The notes: a model not told the origin generated them from the sequence alone. DNA of 64,000 nt from Aeromicrobium sp. IC_218 (GCF_004336805.1 NZ_SJXM01000003.1:292260-356259), one strand, 5' to 3'; shown: positions 1-10,192, counted from the first letter of the stretch. Made by a program: numbers and translations.

Positions 1-1098
1 CGGCGCTTCGTCGAGGTGTCCGCGGTGTCGGCCGGCGTCAAGGAGGTCCGCGACGTCATCGCCGGCGCCCGCCGCGCGCTGGCCGGCAGCGGCGTCGAGA
101 CGGTGCTGTTCGTCGACGAGGTCCACCGCTTCAGCAAGGCCCAGCAGGACGCGCTGCTGCCCGGCGTGGAGAACCGCTGGGTCTCGCTCGTGGCGGCCAC
201 CACCGAGAACCCGCACTTCAGCGTCATCTCGCCGCTGCTGAGCCGCTCGCTGCTGCTGACGCTGCAGAGCCTCACCGACGACGACATCGGCGTCCTGGTC
301 GACCGGGCGGTCACCGACGAGCGCGGACTGGCCGGCGCGGTGACGCTGAGCGACGAGGCGCGCGACCACCTGGTGCGGCTGGCCGGGGGAGACGGACGCC
401 GGGCGCTGACCTACCTGGAGGCCGCCGCCGGCGCCGCCCAGGCGCGCGACCACGCCGAGGTCACCGTCGAGGACGCCGCGCTCGCGGTCGACAAGGCGGC
501 CGTGCGCTACGACCGCCAGGGCGACCAGCACTACGACGTCACCAGTGCGTTCATCAAGTCCATCCGCGGCTCCGACGTCGACGCGGCGCTGCACTACCTC
601 GCCCGGATGATCGAGGCGGGGGAGGACCCGCGGTTCATCGCCCGGCGGCTCATGATCCACGCCAGCGAGGACATCGGCATGGCCGACCCCACCGCGCTGC
701 CGCTGGCCACCGCCACGGCCCAGGCGGTGGCAATGATCGGCTTCCCCGAGGCGCGCATCCCGCTGGCCCAGGCGGTCATCCACCTGGCCGCCGCGCCGAA
801 GTCCAACTCGGTCATCACGGCGATCGACGCCGCGCTGTCGGACGTCCGCGCGGGCAAGGTCGGGCCCGTGCCGCCCGCGCTGCGCGACGCGCACTACGCC
901 GGGGCCAAGAAGCTCGGGCACGGGCACGACTACCGGTACCCGCACGCCGACCCGCGGGGCGTCGTGGAGCAGCAGTACGCCCCCGACGACGTCGACGGCA
1001 CTGAGTACTACACGCCGGGCCCGCACGGGTTCGAGGCGCGGGTCGCCGAGCGGCTCCAGGCGGTGCGCGCCGTGCTGCGCGACCGCCGTCCGCGCTGA
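1..1098 (+). CDS. rarA: Replication-associated recombination ATPase RarA (MgsA), C-terminal part
   Basis: AAA+ clamp-loader-like ATPase that acts at stalled replication forks. The frame is open from base 1, so the 5' end, including the Walker A motif, lies outside the window; 365 residues are visible. The opening residues [17 protein letters not shown] match the region between Walker A and B of the family. The Walker B segment [10 protein letters not shown] follows, then the sensor-1 motif AATTENP and the arginine-bearing SPLLSRS. The second half is the family's helical and tetramerisation domain, ending in the usual [10 protein letters not shown]...QYAP segment. The next gene starts about 60 nt downstream and is unrelated, so this is probably the end of a transcription unit. 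Confidence 0.95.
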   Translation, partial: RRFVEVSAVSAGVKEVRDVIAGARRALAGSGVETVLFVDEVHRFSKAQQDALLPGVENRWVSLVAATTENPHFSVISPLLSRSLLLTLQSLTDDDIGVLVDRAVTDERGLAGAVTLSDEARDHLVRLAGGDGRRALTYLEAAAGAAQARDHAEVTVEDAALAVDKAAVRYDRQGDQHYDVTSAFIKSIRGSDVDAALHYLARMIEAGEDPRFIARRLMIHASEDIGMADPTALPLATATAQAVAMIGFPEARIPLAQAVIHLAAAPKSNSVITAIDAALSDVRAGKVGPVPPALRDAHYAGAKKLGHGHDYRYPHADPRGVVEQQYAPDDVDGTEYYTPGPHGFEARVAERLQAVRAVLRDRRPR

Positions 1099-1123
1099 TT
1101 CTGCGATCCGGGTCACCCGCGGT

Positions 1124-1129
1124 TACGGT
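1124..1129 (+). promoter_or_regulatory. Predicted -10 element of the secreted CHAP-type gene
   Basis: TACGGT fits the TAnnnT -10 pattern. A transcript starting about 7 nt downstream would begin near the GTG at 1137. It would give either a leaderless mRNA from that GTG or a 24-nt leader with a Shine-Dalgarno for the GTG at 1161. Confidence 0.4.
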
Positions 1130-1160
1130 TTCTTCCGTGTCCTGCTCAAGGGGGAAACCA

Positions 1161-2279
1161 GTGCACCGTCGAATCCTGCCGTTCCTTGCGTCCTCGGCGC
1201 TCGTCGCCGGGGCCTTCGTGGCCGTCGCCGACGCGCCGGCCACGGCCGCCGGCTCGGCCACCGTGACCATGAACTCCGGCACCGAGACGCGCTTCGTGCG
1301 CGGTGAGAACGTCTGGCTGCGCGGCAAGGGATCGGCGCGCAAGACCGTCAAGATCTACCGCTACAACAGCAAGAACCGACCCGTGCAGATCGGCACGACC
1401 CGCACGTCGAGCAGCGGCAGCTACAGCTTCATGATGCGACCGACCGGCACCGCCAAGTACCGCGTGAAGGTCGGCAGCACCCGCACGCGCACCATCCGGC
1501 TCTCCGCCGTCGGCTCGCACTCGATCGGCCAGCGCCAGGCGTCGCTGCGGTTCATCCTGGGCTCGGCCACGTCCGGCACGCAGGGCACCGGCGGCGTGCG
1601 CTGGCGCACGTACAAGAAGGGCATGCTCGTCCAGAACGGCAGCCGTACCTGGGTGATCCGCGGACGCGCGGCCACCGAGTACCGCCGCCACGGCGGCCCC
1701 GCCGGCCGCATGGGCGCCCCCGTGGGCGACGCCCGCTGCGGCCTGGCCGAGGGCGCGTGCCTGCAGAAGTTCCGCAAGGGCGCCATCTACACGAACTCCA
1801 AGGCGAAGGACAAGACCGTCGCCGTCGCGACCAGCAGCGCGAACCGGTCGGCGATCGCCGCCGTCGCGCTGTCGCAGGTCGGCTACAAGGAGCCCGGCTA
1901 CCGCAAGAGCAAGTACAACCGCTGGATGGGCCGCACCGACGCCGGTGCCGCCTGGTGCGCGTACTTCACCGCCTGGGTCAGCTACGCCGCCGGCGAGGGC
2001 GACGCGATCGTCCGCAAGAACTCGATCGCCAAGACCGTCGCCGCCGAGCGCAAGCGCGGACGCACGACGTCCAAGCCGGCGATCGGCCGCGTCGCCTACG
2101 TCGCGCCGGGCGGCGGCAACCCGCACCACGCGGGCATCGTCGTCGACTACAACGCGAGCTACGTCTGGCTGGCCGAGGGCAACGTCGACACCCGTGGCGG
2201 CATCGGCAAGCCGCGTGGCGTGCACAAGATCAAGCGCCCGCGCGGTCACGTGAAGTTCTACGCGAACCCGAAGTTCTGA
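1161..2279 (+). CDS. Secreted protein with LGFP-like repeat and C-terminal CHAP-type amidase domain
   Basis: Predicted exported cell-wall protein of 372 aa. Residues 1-31 form a Sec signal peptide (MHRRILPFL, hydrophobic core, ...ATAAG). A basic beta-rich segment follows, then an LGFP-like stretch (HGGPAGRMGAPVGD, then LQKFRKGAIY), as in actinobacterial envelope proteins. The C-terminal ~150 residues look like a CHAP/NlpC-type peptidoglycan hydrolase: the likely nucleophile is C266 in AAWCAYFTAW and the likely base is H322 or H323 in NPHHAGIVVDY. I chose the GTG at 1161 because AAGGGGGA lies 5 nt upstream; an in-frame GTG at 1137 adds 8 residues. Domain assignment is by motif only, so the substrate (peptide or amide bond) is not settled. 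Confidence 0.75.
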   Translation: MHRRILPFLASSALVAGAFVAVADAPATAAGSATVTMNSGTETRFVRGENVWLRGKGSARKTVKIYRYNSKNRPVQIGTTRTSSSGSYSFMMRPTGTAKYRVKVGSTRTRTIRLSAVGSHSIGQRQASLRFILGSATSGTQGTGGVRWRTYKKGMLVQNGSRTWVIRGRAATEYRRHGGPAGRMGAPVGDARCGLAEGACLQKFRKGAIYTNSKAKDKTVAVATSSANRSAIAAVALSQVGYKEPGYRKSKYNRWMGRTDAGAAWCAYFTAWVSYAAGEGDAIVRKNSIAKTVAAERKRGRTTSKPAIGRVAYVAPGGGNPHHAGIVVDYNASYVWLAEGNVDTRGGIGKPRGVHKIKRPRGHVKFYANPKF

Positions 2280-2317
2280 GCCGACCCGTCCGCTCGTCGG
2301 CCGCGGACGCCGACCGG

Positions 2318-2323
2318 TAACCT
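2318..2323 (+). promoter_or_regulatory. Predicted -10 element, leaderless arrangement
   Basis: TAACCT lies 7 nt before the ATG at 2331, with no Shine-Dalgarno between them. This predicts transcription starting at or next to the start codon. Confidence 0.45.
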
Positions 2324-2330
2324 CGTGACC

Positions 2331-2891
2331 ATGCCCGACGACGTCCTGCTGGTGTGCGCGGCCGCGCTCGCGGTCGTCGCGCTGGTGGCGTCCGCCGCGG
2401 CGCTGGTGGCCGCCCGCCGCCTGCGCCGGGCGACCGAGGAGCTCCGGGCGGCGACCGAGCAGGCCCGCACGGCCCCGGCCGCCGCGCCCGTCCAGCCCGT
2501 CGCCGCGCCGCCCGCCCCCGAGCGGCGCGACGCCGCGGTCGTGGCGCTGCCGGCCGACGACGAGGTGGTCGACGCCGAGATCGTCGAGACCGACCTCGAG
2601 CCCGACGTGCACGTCGTCGACGGCCGCGTCGTCGTCCGGCCCAGCGACCAGCAGGTCGTCGCCGCGACCCTCGGACGTCCGCTCGTGCGGCTGTCCGTCG
2701 TCGGCGCCGGGCTGGCGCACGCGCTGCGGCCCGAGAGCCGCGACCGCATCTCCGGCCTGGTCCGGCGCGACTTCCGTCGCCGTCGTCGCGCCCGCGCCCG
2801 CGCCGCCCGCCGGGCCGCGCGCACCACCCACGTCCCGCCCGCCGACCCGCCCACCTGGATCGGCGGCAACCCCGGCGGAGGAGCCCCGTGA
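2331..2891 (+). CDS. Membrane-anchored protein of unknown function upstream of alaS
   Basis: I do not recognise a named family with certainty. The 186-aa product has one N-terminal transmembrane helix (about residues 5-27), a short Arg/Glu-rich helix ([18 protein letters not shown]), a Pro/Ala-rich linker and an acidic segment. It ends with a conserved-looking [23 protein letters not shown] block and a strongly basic Arg tail, which suggests a cytoplasmic domain contacting nucleic acid or membrane surface. An in-frame GTG at 2325 is an alternative start; I prefer the ATG because the -10 element at 2318 would start transcription there. The stop overlaps the next gene by 4 nt. Confidence 0.65.
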   Translation: MPDDVLLVCAAALAVVALVASAAALVAARRLRRATEELRAATEQARTAPAAAPVQPVAAPPAPERRDAAVVALPADDEVVDAEIVETDLEPDVHVVDGRVVVRPSDQQVVAATLGRPLVRLSVVGAGLAHALRPESRDRISGLVRRDFRRRRRARARAARRAARTTHVPPADPPTWIGGNPGGGAP

Positions 2892-3157
2892 ACGCCCGTC
2901 TGCTGACCTTCGTGGCCGGCGGCCTCGCTGGGGCCTACGCCTCGGTCAAGGCCCGGCGCGCCGCCTACCGGCTGAGCGTCCCCGGCCTGGCCGACCAGGC
3001 CGGCGCGCTGGCCACCGGGCTGCAGGCCTTCGCCGCCGAGGTGCGCGAGGGCATGGACGCCCGCGAGGCGCAGATCGCCCGCGACCTCGACATCCCCCTG
3101 GAGCTGCTGCCCGGACGGCAGGCTCCGCCCCCAGCGATCGAGAAGGACACACTCTGA
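2888..3157 (+). CDS. Small membrane-associated protein preceding alaS
   Basis: An 89-aa protein starting with GTG inside the GTGA overlap with the previous gene. It has a Gly-rich hydrophobic N-terminal segment ([16 protein letters not shown]), then a basic stretch and an amphipathic helix. Small proteins of this layout sit directly upstream of alaS in many actinobacteria (DUF6167-like); that link is from memory and not verified. Its TGA overlaps the alaS ATG by one base (TGATG), so the two are probably translationally coupled. Function unknown. Confidence 0.7.
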   Translation: MNARLLTFVAGGLAGAYASVKARRAAYRLSVPGLADQAGALATGLQAFAAEVREGMDAREAQIARDLDIPLELLPGRQAPPPAIEKDTL

Positions 3158-5808
3158 TGGAGACCGCGGAGATCCGCCGCCGATTCCTCGCCCACTTCGA
3201 GAAGGCGGGGCACACGGTCGTCCCGTCGGCGCCGCTGCTCCTCGACGACCCCACGCTGCTGTTCGTCAACGCCGGCATGGTGCCGTTCAAGCCGTACTTC
3301 CTGGGCCAGGAGACGCCGCCGTACGCGACCGCCACGAGCGTCCAGAAGTGCGTGCGCACCCTCGACATCGAGGAGGTCGGCAAGACCACGCGCCACGGCA
3401 CCTTCTTCCAGATGTGCGGCAACTTCTCCTTCGGCGACTACTTCAAGGAAGGCGCCATCCGCTTCGCCTGGAGCCTGATCACCGGCTCGGTCGAGGACGG
3501 CGGGCTCGGCTTCGACCCGGAGAAGATCTGGGTCACGGTGCTGCCCAGCGACGACGAGGCGCGCCAGATCTGGAAGGACGTCGCCGGCCTGCCCGACGAG
3601 CGCATCCAGGAGCGCGGCCTCAAGGACAACTACTGGAACATGGGCGTGCCCGGTCCCGGTGGCCCGTGCAGCGAAATCTATGTCGACCGGGGCCCCGAGT
3701 ACGGACCGGACGGCGGCCCGAACGCCGACGAGGACCGCTTCCTGGAGATCTGGAACCTGGTCTTCATGCAGGAGTCGCTCAGCGCCGTCCGCTCCAAGGA
3801 CGACTTCGACGTCGAGGGTCCGCTGCCGGCCAAGAACATCGACACCGGCATGGGCCTGGAGCGCGTCGCCTACCTGCTCCAGGGCAAGGAGAACCTCTAC
3901 GAGATCGACGAGGTCTTCCCGGTCATCGAGCGCGCGGCCGAGCTGACCGGCAAGGCGTACGGCGCCGACGCCGAGGACGACGTCCGCTTCCGCGTCGTCG
4001 CCGACCACGTCCGCTCCGGCCTCATGCTCATGGGCGACGGCGTCACCCCCGGCAACGAGGCGCGCGGGTACGTGCTGCGCCGCCTGCTGCGCCGCGCCGT
4101 CCGCTCGATGCGCCTGCTCGGCTACGAGGGCCCGGCGCTGCCCGAGCTGCTGCCGGTGAGCATGGAGCGCATGAAGGCGTCCTACCCCGAGCTGGAGAGC
4201 GACTTCGCGCGCATCAGCCAGGTCGCGTACGCCGAGGAGGACGCGTTCCGCCGCACGCTGGCCAAGGGCACGCAGATCTTCGACCAGGCGGCCGACGAGA
4301 CGAAGCGCTCCGGCGCCTCGGTGCTGGCCAGCGAGCAGGCGTTCGCGCTGCACGACACCTACGGCTTCCCGATCGACCTGACCCTCGAGATGGCCGCCGA
4401 GCAGGGCCTGAGCGTCGACGAGCAGGGCTTCCGCTCGCTCATGGCCGAGCAGAAGGCGCGGGCCAAGGCCGACGCGAAGGCCAAGAAGGGCCAGCACGCC
4501 GACACGACGGTCTACCGCGAGACGCTCGACGCGTCCGGCCCGACCGACTGGCTGGCGTACACCGCGCTGACGACCGAGTCGCTGGTCGTCGCCGTGCTGT
4601 CCGAGGGCCGCAGCGGCTCGGTGCTCGGCGCCGGCCAGGTCGGCGAGGTCGTGCTCGACCGCACCCCGTTCTACGCCGAGTCCGGTGGCCAGAACGCCGA
4701 CGCCGGCCACCTGGTCTGGGACGGCGGCCGCGCCGAGGTGCTCGACGTGCAGCGTCCGATCAAGGGCCTGGTCGTGCACCAGGTGCGCGTCCTGGAGGGC
4801 GAGCTCGTCCAGGACACCGGCGTCGAGGCGTCCGTCGATCCGGACTGGCGCCTGGGCGCCTGCCAGGCGCACTCGGGCACGCACGTCGTGCACGCCGCCC
4901 TGCGCGAGGTGCTCGGTCCGACCGCGCTGCAGTCCGGCTCGTACAACCGCCCCGGCTACCTGCGGCTCGACTTCGGCTGGAACGGCGCGCTGTCGTCCGA
5001 CCAGGTGCAGCACGTCGAGCACGTCGCCAACCGCGCGCTGCGCCAGGACCTGGCCGTGTCCGCGCAGGTGATGAGCCTGCCCGAGGCACGTGAGTGGGGC
5101 GCGCTCGCCCTGTTCGGCGAGACGTACGGCGAGGACGTCCGCGTCGTGGAGATCGGCGGCCCGTGGTCGCGCGAGCTCTGCGGCGGCACGCACGTCGCCC
5201 GCTCGTCGCAGATCGGCACCGTCGTGCTGACCGGCGAGTCGTCGGTCGGCTCCGGCAACCGCCGCGTCGAGGCGCTCGTCGGCCTGGAGGGCTTCGAGTA
5301 CCTCGCCCGTGAGCGCGACATCGTCCGCCAGCTGACCGACCTGCTGAAGGTGCGTTCCGACGACGTCACCGGCCGGGTCGGCGACCTGGTCGAGCGCCTG
5401 CGCACCGTTGAGAAGGAGGCCGAGAAGATCAAGGCCGCCCAGGTGCTCGGTGCGGCCGGCGACCTCGCGTCCGGCGCCAAGGACGTCGGCGGCGTCGCGT
5501 ACGTCGGCCACCACGCCGAGGGCCTGTCCGGCGGCGACGTGCGCAGCCTCGCGCTCGACGTGCGCGGCCGCATCCAGGACCGTCCGGCCGTCGTGGTCGT
5601 CGTCGGCACCGACGCCGGCAAGGCGTCCGCGGTCGTGGCGCTCAACGACGCCGCGCAGCAGCGCGGCCTGAGCGCCGGCGAGCTGATCAAGGTCGTCGGG
5701 TCGCACATCGACGGACGCGGTGGCGGCAAGGCCGACGTCGCGCAGGGCGGCGGCACCAACGTCGCGGGCGTGCCGGACGCGCTGGCCGCCGTCGAGGCCG
5801 CGCTCTGA
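3157..5808 (+). CDS. alaS: Alanine--tRNA ligase
   Basis: Class II aminoacyl-tRNA synthetase that charges tRNA-Ala in the cytoplasm; 883 aa is full length. The N-terminal catalytic core contains the family block [18 protein letters not shown] (about residues 73-90) and [16 protein letters not shown]. The editing domain, which hydrolyses Ser/Gly-tRNA-Ala, carries its zinc ligands in HSGTH (near 572-576) and CGGTHV (near 675-680). The C-terminal C-Ala domain ends with the usual [17 protein letters not shown] Gly-rich stretch. The start overlaps the stop of the preceding gene, and ruvX follows after 2 nt. Confidence 0.98.
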   Translation: METAEIRRRFLAHFEKAGHTVVPSAPLLLDDPTLLFVNAGMVPFKPYFLGQETPPYATATSVQKCVRTLDIEEVGKTTRHGTFFQMCGNFSFGDYFKEGAIRFAWSLITGSVEDGGLGFDPEKIWVTVLPSDDEARQIWKDVAGLPDERIQERGLKDNYWNMGVPGPGGPCSEIYVDRGPEYGPDGGPNADEDRFLEIWNLVFMQESLSAVRSKDDFDVEGPLPAKNIDTGMGLERVAYLLQGKENLYEIDEVFPVIERAAELTGKAYGADAEDDVRFRVVADHVRSGLMLMGDGVTPGNEARGYVLRRLLRRAVRSMRLLGYEGPALPELLPVSMERMKASYPELESDFARISQVAYAEEDAFRRTLAKGTQIFDQAADETKRSGASVLASEQAFALHDTYGFPIDLTLEMAAEQGLSVDEQGFRSLMAEQKARAKADAKAKKGQHADTTVYRETLDASGPTDWLAYTALTTESLVVAVLSEGRSGSVLGAGQVGEVVLDRTPFYAESGGQNADAGHLVWDGGRAEVLDVQRPIKGLVVHQVRVLEGELVQDTGVEASVDPDWRLGACQAHSGTHVVHAALREVLGPTALQSGSYNRPGYLRLDFGWNGALSSDQVQHVEHVANRALRQDLAVSAQVMSLPEAREWGALALFGETYGEDVRVVEIGGPWSRELCGGTHVARSSQIGTVVLTGESSVGSGNRRVEALVGLEGFEYLARERDIVRQLTDLLKVRSDDVTGRVGDLVERLRTVEKEAEKIKAAQVLGAAGDLASGAKDVGGVAYVGHHAEGLSGGDVRSLALDVRGRIQDRPAVVVVVGTDAGKASAVVALNDAAQQRGLSAGELIKVVGSHIDGRGGGKADVAQGGGTNVAGVPDALAAVEAAL

Positions 5809-5810
5809 GC

Positions 5811-6272
5811 ATGCGTCGCGGTCGTCGGCTCGGCATCGACGTGGGCGACGCCCGCATCGGCGTCGCCACGTGCGACCCGGACGGCCTGATCGCCACGCCG
5901 GTCGAGACCGTGCCGGCGGGCCGTGACGCGGTCGCGCGCCTCGCGGCGCTGGCCGCCGAGCACGACGTCGTGGAGTGCGTGGTCGGCCTGCCGCTGAGCC
6001 TGTCGGGGGCCGAGGGCCCGGCCGCGGCGAAGGTGCGCGCCTTCGCCGCGGAGCTCCGCGACGCCGTCGCGCCGGTGGGCATCCGCCTGTTCGACGAGCG
6101 CATGACTACGATGACCGCTGACGCGATGCTGCGTCAGGCCGGACGGACCGGACGCGGCAAGGCGAGCCGCGGCAAGCGCCAGGTCATCGACCAGGCGGCC
6201 GCTACCGTGATCCTCCAGACGGCACTCGACACCGAGCGGAGCCGGGGCAGTGCGCCCGGCGAGACCTTGTGA
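5811..6272 (+). CDS. ruvX: Holliday junction resolvase-like protein RuvX (YqgF)
   Basis: RNase H-fold nuclease of 153 aa, implicated in 16S rRNA 3'-end processing and recombination in other bacteria. The N-terminal LGIDVGDARIGVA is the first catalytic strand with its Asp. VVGLPLSLSG holds the conserved middle motif, and RLFDERMTTMTAD gives the later Asp/Glu residues. The position between alaS and mltG is the common actinobacterial order. The start is only 2 nt after the alaS stop, with no separate promoter visible. Confidence 0.95.
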   Translation: MRRGRRLGIDVGDARIGVATCDPDGLIATPVETVPAGRDAVARLAALAAEHDVVECVVGLPLSLSGAEGPAAAKVRAFAAELRDAVAPVGIRLFDERMTTMTADAMLRQAGRTGRGKASRGKRQVIDQAAATVILQTALDTERSRGSAPGETL

Positions 6273-6278
6273 GGACGC

Positions 6279-7424
6279 ATGACTGACGACGGGCTCGGAA
6301 TCTTCGGCGACCCGGAGAAGGAACCGGATCGGCCGACGGGCCCGGGGCGACGCCGTGCGCCGAAGAAGCAGCGCAACGTCAAGCCGCTGCGCTGGGTGAT
6401 CGTGCTCGCGGTCGTCGGTGCGCTCGTGTTCGGCAGCGTCTGGGCCTGGAAGAAGGCCGACAGCTTCCTCAACGGACCCGAGGACTACACCGGCCAGGGC
6501 AGTGGCGAGGTCGTCGTGGAGGTGAAGTCGGGCGACACCGGCTCCGACGTCGCGACCACGCTGTTCGACGCCGGCGTCGTCAAGAGCCGCGAGGCGTTCT
6601 ACCAGCTCTCGATCAGCGACGACCGCGGGTCGCAGCTGCAGCCGGGCTTCTACCAGCTCCGCAAGCAGATGTCGGCCGAGTGGGCGCTCAAGGAGCTCGT
6701 CGACCCCAAGAACCGGGTCGAGGGCAAGGTCACGATCCCCGAGGGTGCTCGCGTGGGCCAGATCGTCGAGGCGATCGCCAAGAACACCGAGATCGCGCAG
6801 GAGGACCTCGAGGCCGCCCTCGAGGACCCCGACACGATCGGCCTGCCCGACGAGGCGAACGGCAACCCCGAGGGCTGGCTCTACCCGGCGACGTACACCG
6901 TCCCGCCGGGCACGTCCGCCACCGACCTGCTGGGCCAGATGGTCAAGAAGACGATCGCCGTCGAGGAGGACCTCGACATCGACACGCGGGCGAAGGAGCT
7001 GGGCTTCTCCAAGGAGGAGATCCTCATCATCGCCAGCATCCTGGAGTACGAGGTCAACCGCGACGAGGACTTCGGCAAGGCCGCCCGGGTCATCTACAAC
7101 CGGCTCGAGCAGGACATGCCGTTGCAGATGGACTCCACGGTCGCGTACGTCAGCGGCCGCGAGGGCGACGTGTTCACCACCGCCGAGGAGCGCGACTCGG
7201 ACTCCGAGTACAACACCTACAAGTTCCCGGGGCTGCCGCCCGGACCGATCGGCTCGCCGGGCGAGGCGACGATCGAGGCCGCGCTGAACCCGACGCCGGG
7301 CGACTGGGTCTACTTCGTGGCCGACCCCGAGAACGGCGGCACGGTGTTCACCGAGACCTACGCCGAGCACCTGCGCGAGGTCGACCGGCTGCAGCAGTTC
7401 TGCCGCGAGAGCGACAAGTGCTGA
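6279..7424 (+). CDS. mltG: Endolytic murein transglycosylase MltG (YceG family)
   Basis: Membrane-bound enzyme that cleaves nascent peptidoglycan strands and so sets glycan length; 381 aa. A basic cytoplasmic N-terminus (residues 1-36) precedes one transmembrane helix at about 37-59. The extracellular part has a LysM-like region (VVEVKSGDTGSDVATTLFDAGVV), then the YceG catalytic domain with the likely catalytic Glu, E256, in IASILEYEVN. The family closing motif AALNPTPGDWVYFVAD is present. GAGGA lies 4 nt before the ATG. The stop shares one base with aroE. Confidence 0.95.
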   Translation: MTDDGLGIFGDPEKEPDRPTGPGRRRAPKKQRNVKPLRWVIVLAVVGALVFGSVWAWKKADSFLNGPEDYTGQGSGEVVVEVKSGDTGSDVATTLFDAGVVKSREAFYQLSISDDRGSQLQPGFYQLRKQMSAEWALKELVDPKNRVEGKVTIPEGARVGQIVEAIAKNTEIAQEDLEAALEDPDTIGLPDEANGNPEGWLYPATYTVPPGTSATDLLGQMVKKTIAVEEDLDIDTRAKELGFSKEEILIIASILEYEVNRDEDFGKAARVIYNRLEQDMPLQMDSTVAYVSGREGDVFTTAEERDSDSEYNTYKFPGLPPGPIGSPGEATIEAALNPTPGDWVYFVADPENGGTVFTETYAEHLREVDRLQQFCRESDKC

Positions 7425-8236
7425 TGACAGCTCGTTGCGCGGTTCTCGGCTCGCCCGTGGCGCACTCGCTGTCGCCGGTCATGCACCGGCGGGCGTACGC
7501 CGACCTCGGCCTGGACTGGACGTACGAGTCCCACGACGTCGACGAGGCCGCCCTGCCGGGGTTCCTGGCCGGGCTGGACGAGTCGTGGCGCGGACTGTCG
7601 TGCACCATGCCGCTGAAGCAGGCGGCCCTGGACCTGGCTGACGAGGTCGACCCGTTCGCCCGGGTCGTCGGCGTGGCCAACACGCTGGTGCGCACCGAGC
7701 GCGGCGGCTGGCGGGCGCACAACACCGACACGACCGGCGCGGTGGCCGCGCTGGACGAGCAGGGCGTCGGCACGGTGAGCTCGGCCCGGGTGCTGGGTGG
7801 CGGCGCCACCGCGCGCTCGCTGCTGCACGGGCTGCTCGTCCGCGGCCTGGAGCACGTCGAGCTCGTGGTGCGTGACAAGGCGCGCGTCGCCTCGCTCGCC
7901 GAGCAGGTGCGCGGCGAGCGCATCGAGGTCGTGGTGCGTGAGTTCGACGCCCCCTTCCTGGACAAGGTCGACCTGCTGGTCTCGACCGTGCCGTCGGACG
8001 TCGTCCGGCACGACGCGCACGACCTGGTCGACGCCTCCCGCGCCGTCTTCGACGTCCTGTACGACCCCTGGCCCACCGCGCTGGCGGCGACCGCCACGGT
8101 GCACGGCGTCCCGCTCGTCACCGGGCTGGACCTGCTGGCCCACCAGGCCGCGGGCCAGGTCGAGCTGATGACCGGATCGACCGTGCCCGCCGCGCGGCTG
8201 CGCGAGGCGGCCGTCGCCGAGCTCGAGGCCCGCTGA
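7424..8236 (+). CDS. aroE: Shikimate dehydrogenase
   Basis: Reduces 3-dehydroshikimate to shikimate with NADPH, the fourth step of the shikimate pathway; 270 aa. The substrate pocket is seen in GSPVAHSLSPVMHRRAY. The catalytic pair is K65 (in MPLKQ) and D102 (in NTDTTG). The dinucleotide site is VLGGGATARS near 125-134. The ATG overlaps the mltG stop by one base (TGATG), and aroC, aroK and aroB follow after one inserted gene, so the shikimate genes are clustered. Confidence 0.95.
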   Translation: MTARCAVLGSPVAHSLSPVMHRRAYADLGLDWTYESHDVDEAALPGFLAGLDESWRGLSCTMPLKQAALDLADEVDPFARVVGVANTLVRTERGGWRAHNTDTTGAVAALDEQGVGTVSSARVLGGGATARSLLHGLLVRGLEHVELVVRDKARVASLAEQVRGERIEVVVREFDAPFLDKVDLLVSTVPSDVVRHDAHDLVDASRAVFDVLYDPWPTALAATATVHGVPLVTGLDLLAHQAAGQVELMTGSTVPAARLREAAVAELEAR

Positions 8237-8274
8237 GCCTGGGGACGCGGCGCCCGGCACCCGCGCCGCGCGGC

Positions 8275-8280
8275 TAGGGT
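8275..8280 (+). promoter_or_regulatory. Predicted -10 element of the prepilin peptidase gene
   Basis: TAGGGT is followed by exactly 6 nt and then GTG (8287). No Shine-Dalgarno lies between, so a leaderless mRNA is predicted. Confidence 0.5.
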
Positions 8281-8286
8281 GCCAGC

Positions 8287-8958
8287 GTGCTCGTCGTCCT
8301 CGCCTGCCTCGTCGCCGCCGTCCTCGGCTGGTCCGCCCCGCGCGTCCTGGCCCGCGTGCCCGAGCCGGACGACGCCCCCGACGCCAAGCCCACGTACGCC
8401 GCCCTGGCCGCGGCGCCCCGGCTCGAGCTGCTGCTGGCCGTCGCGTCGGCCGTGCTCACCGGCGTCGTCGGCCTCGTCGTCGAGCCGGACGCCGTGCTGG
8501 TCGTCTGGACGCTGCTCGTCCCGGCCGGTCTGCTGCTCGCCTACGTGGACGCCCGCACCCGGCTGCTGCCCAAGCGGCTCGTGCTGCCGCTCAACGTCGC
8601 GGTGCTCGGCCTCGTGGTCGTGGCCGCCGCCCTCGAGCACGACCTCGACCTGCTGTGGCGGGCGCTGGCCGGGGGAGCGGGCCTGTTCGTGCTGTTCGCC
8701 GCGTTCTGGTTCGTGGCCCCGCGCGGCCTCGGCTACGGCGACGTGCGCCTGTCGCCCGCGCTGGGACTGACGCTGGCGGCGTCGGGCTGGATGGAGCTGT
8801 TCGTCGGGGTGTACGCCGGGTTCGTCCTGGCCGCGGTGCTCGGGCTGGTGCTCGGCCGCCTGGGCCGCATCGATCCCAAGCAGTTCGCGTTCGGTCCGTA
8901 CCTCGTCGCGGGCGCCTTCGTCGGCGTCCTGTGGCAGCCGCTCGTCCTGGGCGGCTGA
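8287..8958 (+). CDS. A24 family prepilin (type IV leader) peptidase
   Basis: Polytopic membrane aspartate protease that removes the leader from type IV pilin-like precursors. The 223-aa protein has about six hydrophobic segments and both catalytic aspartates: D88 in AYVDARTRLLP and D152 in the signature GLGYGDVRLSPALG. It lacks the Cys-containing N-terminal methyltransferase domain of PilD, as in many actinobacterial (CpaA/TadV-type) enzymes. No pilin gene is in the window, so its substrates are elsewhere. It sits between aroE and aroC without functional relation, a common order in this group. Confidence 0.88.
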   Translation: MLVVLACLVAAVLGWSAPRVLARVPEPDDAPDAKPTYAALAAAPRLELLLAVASAVLTGVVGLVVEPDAVLVVWTLLVPAGLLLAYVDARTRLLPKRLVLPLNVAVLGLVVVAAALEHDLDLLWRALAGGAGLFVLFAAFWFVAPRGLGYGDVRLSPALGLTLAASGWMELFVGVYAGFVLAAVLGLVLGRLGRIDPKQFAFGPYLVAGAFVGVLWQPLVLGG

Positions 8959-9012
8959 CCGGTCCTCGGGCGGGGGCACGGGGCGCCGAGGCACCCGTGG
9001 GAGAATCTGGCC

Positions 9013-10191
9013 ATGCTTCGATGGTTGACCGCCGGTGAGTCCCACGGCCCCGCGCTCATGGCCGTGCTCGAGGGCCTCCCGGCCGGCGTGCAGGTGACCA
9101 GCAAGGACGTCCAGGACGCGCTCGCGCGCCGCCGGCTCGGCTACGGCCGCGGCGCCCGCATGAAGTTCGAGGCCGACGAGCTCGAGGTCGTCGGCGGCCT
9201 GCGCCACGGCTCCACGCTCGGCAGCCCGGTCGCGCTGCGCATCGGCAACAGCGAGTGGCCCAAGTGGGAGAAGGTCATGTCGGCCGACCCGGTCGACCCC
9301 GAGGAGCTCGTCGGGTCGGCGCGCAACGCCCCGCTGACCCGCCCGCGTCCGGGGCACGCCGACCTCGCCGGCATGCAGAAGTACGACTTCGACGAGGCCC
9401 GCCCGATCCTGGAGCGCGCCAGCGCCCGCGAGACGGCGGCCCGCGTCGCCCTCGGCGAGGTCGCCGCGCAGTTCCTGGAGCAGGCGCTCGGCGTCACGCT
9501 CGTCTCGCACGTCGTCTCGATCGGCGCCGCCGCCAGCCCGGGCACGGCCCTGCCGACGCGCGCCGACCGCGACCGGCTTGACGCCGACCCGGTGCGCTGC
9601 TTCGACCCTGCCGGCAGCGCCGCGATGGTCGCCGAGATCGACCAGGCCCACAAGGACGGCGACACGCTCGGCGGCGTCGTCGAGGTCGTCGTGCACGGCC
9701 TGCCGCCGGGACTCGGCTCGCACACGATGTGGGACAAGCGTCTCGACGCACGGCTGGCCGCCGCGCTCATGGGCATCCAGGCGATCAAGGGCGTCGAGCT
9801 CGGCGACGGCTTCGAGCTGGCCCGCACGCCCGGCTCGCTCGCGCACGACGAGATCGTGCCCACCGAGGACGGCATCCGCCGCGTCTCGGGCCGTTCCGGC
9901 GGCGTCGAGGGCGGCATGACGACCGGCGAGGTGCTGCGCGTCCGCGCCGCCATGAAGCCGATCGCCACCGTCCCGCGCGCGCTGCGCACGGTCGACGTCA
10001 GCACCGGCGAGGAGGCAGCGGCGCACCACCAGCGCTCGGACGTCTGCGCGGTGCCGGCGGCCGGCATCGTGGCCGAGGCGATGGTGGCGCTCGTGCTCGC
10101 CGACACCGCGCTGGAGAAGTTCGGGGGTGACTCGGTCGGCGAGACCCGGCGCAACGCCGAGTCCTACCTGGCCCACCTGCGGTACCGCTGA
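9013..10191 (+). CDS. aroC: Chorismate synthase
   Basis: Converts 5-enolpyruvylshikimate-3-phosphate to chorismate with reduced FMN; 392 aa, normal length. The family signatures are visible: [21 protein letters not shown] at the N-terminus, [15 protein letters not shown], and [15 protein letters not shown] with [14 protein letters not shown]. The C-terminal [16 protein letters not shown] is typical. GAGAAT at 9001-9006 lies 6 nt before the ATG and could be a weak -10 for a leaderless transcript, since no Shine-Dalgarno is obvious. aroK begins 1 nt after the stop. Confidence 0.97.
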   Translation: MLRWLTAGESHGPALMAVLEGLPAGVQVTSKDVQDALARRRLGYGRGARMKFEADELEVVGGLRHGSTLGSPVALRIGNSEWPKWEKVMSADPVDPEELVGSARNAPLTRPRPGHADLAGMQKYDFDEARPILERASARETAARVALGEVAAQFLEQALGVTLVSHVVSIGAAASPGTALPTRADRDRLDADPVRCFDPAGSAAMVAEIDQAHKDGDTLGGVVEVVVHGLPPGLGSHTMWDKRLDARLAAALMGIQAIKGVELGDGFELARTPGSLAHDEIVPTEDGIRRVSGRSGGVEGGMTTGEVLRVRAAMKPIATVPRALRTVDVSTGEEAAAHHQRSDVCAVPAAGIVAEAMVALVLADTALEKFGGDSVGETRRNAESYLAHLRYR

Positions 10192-10192
10192 C

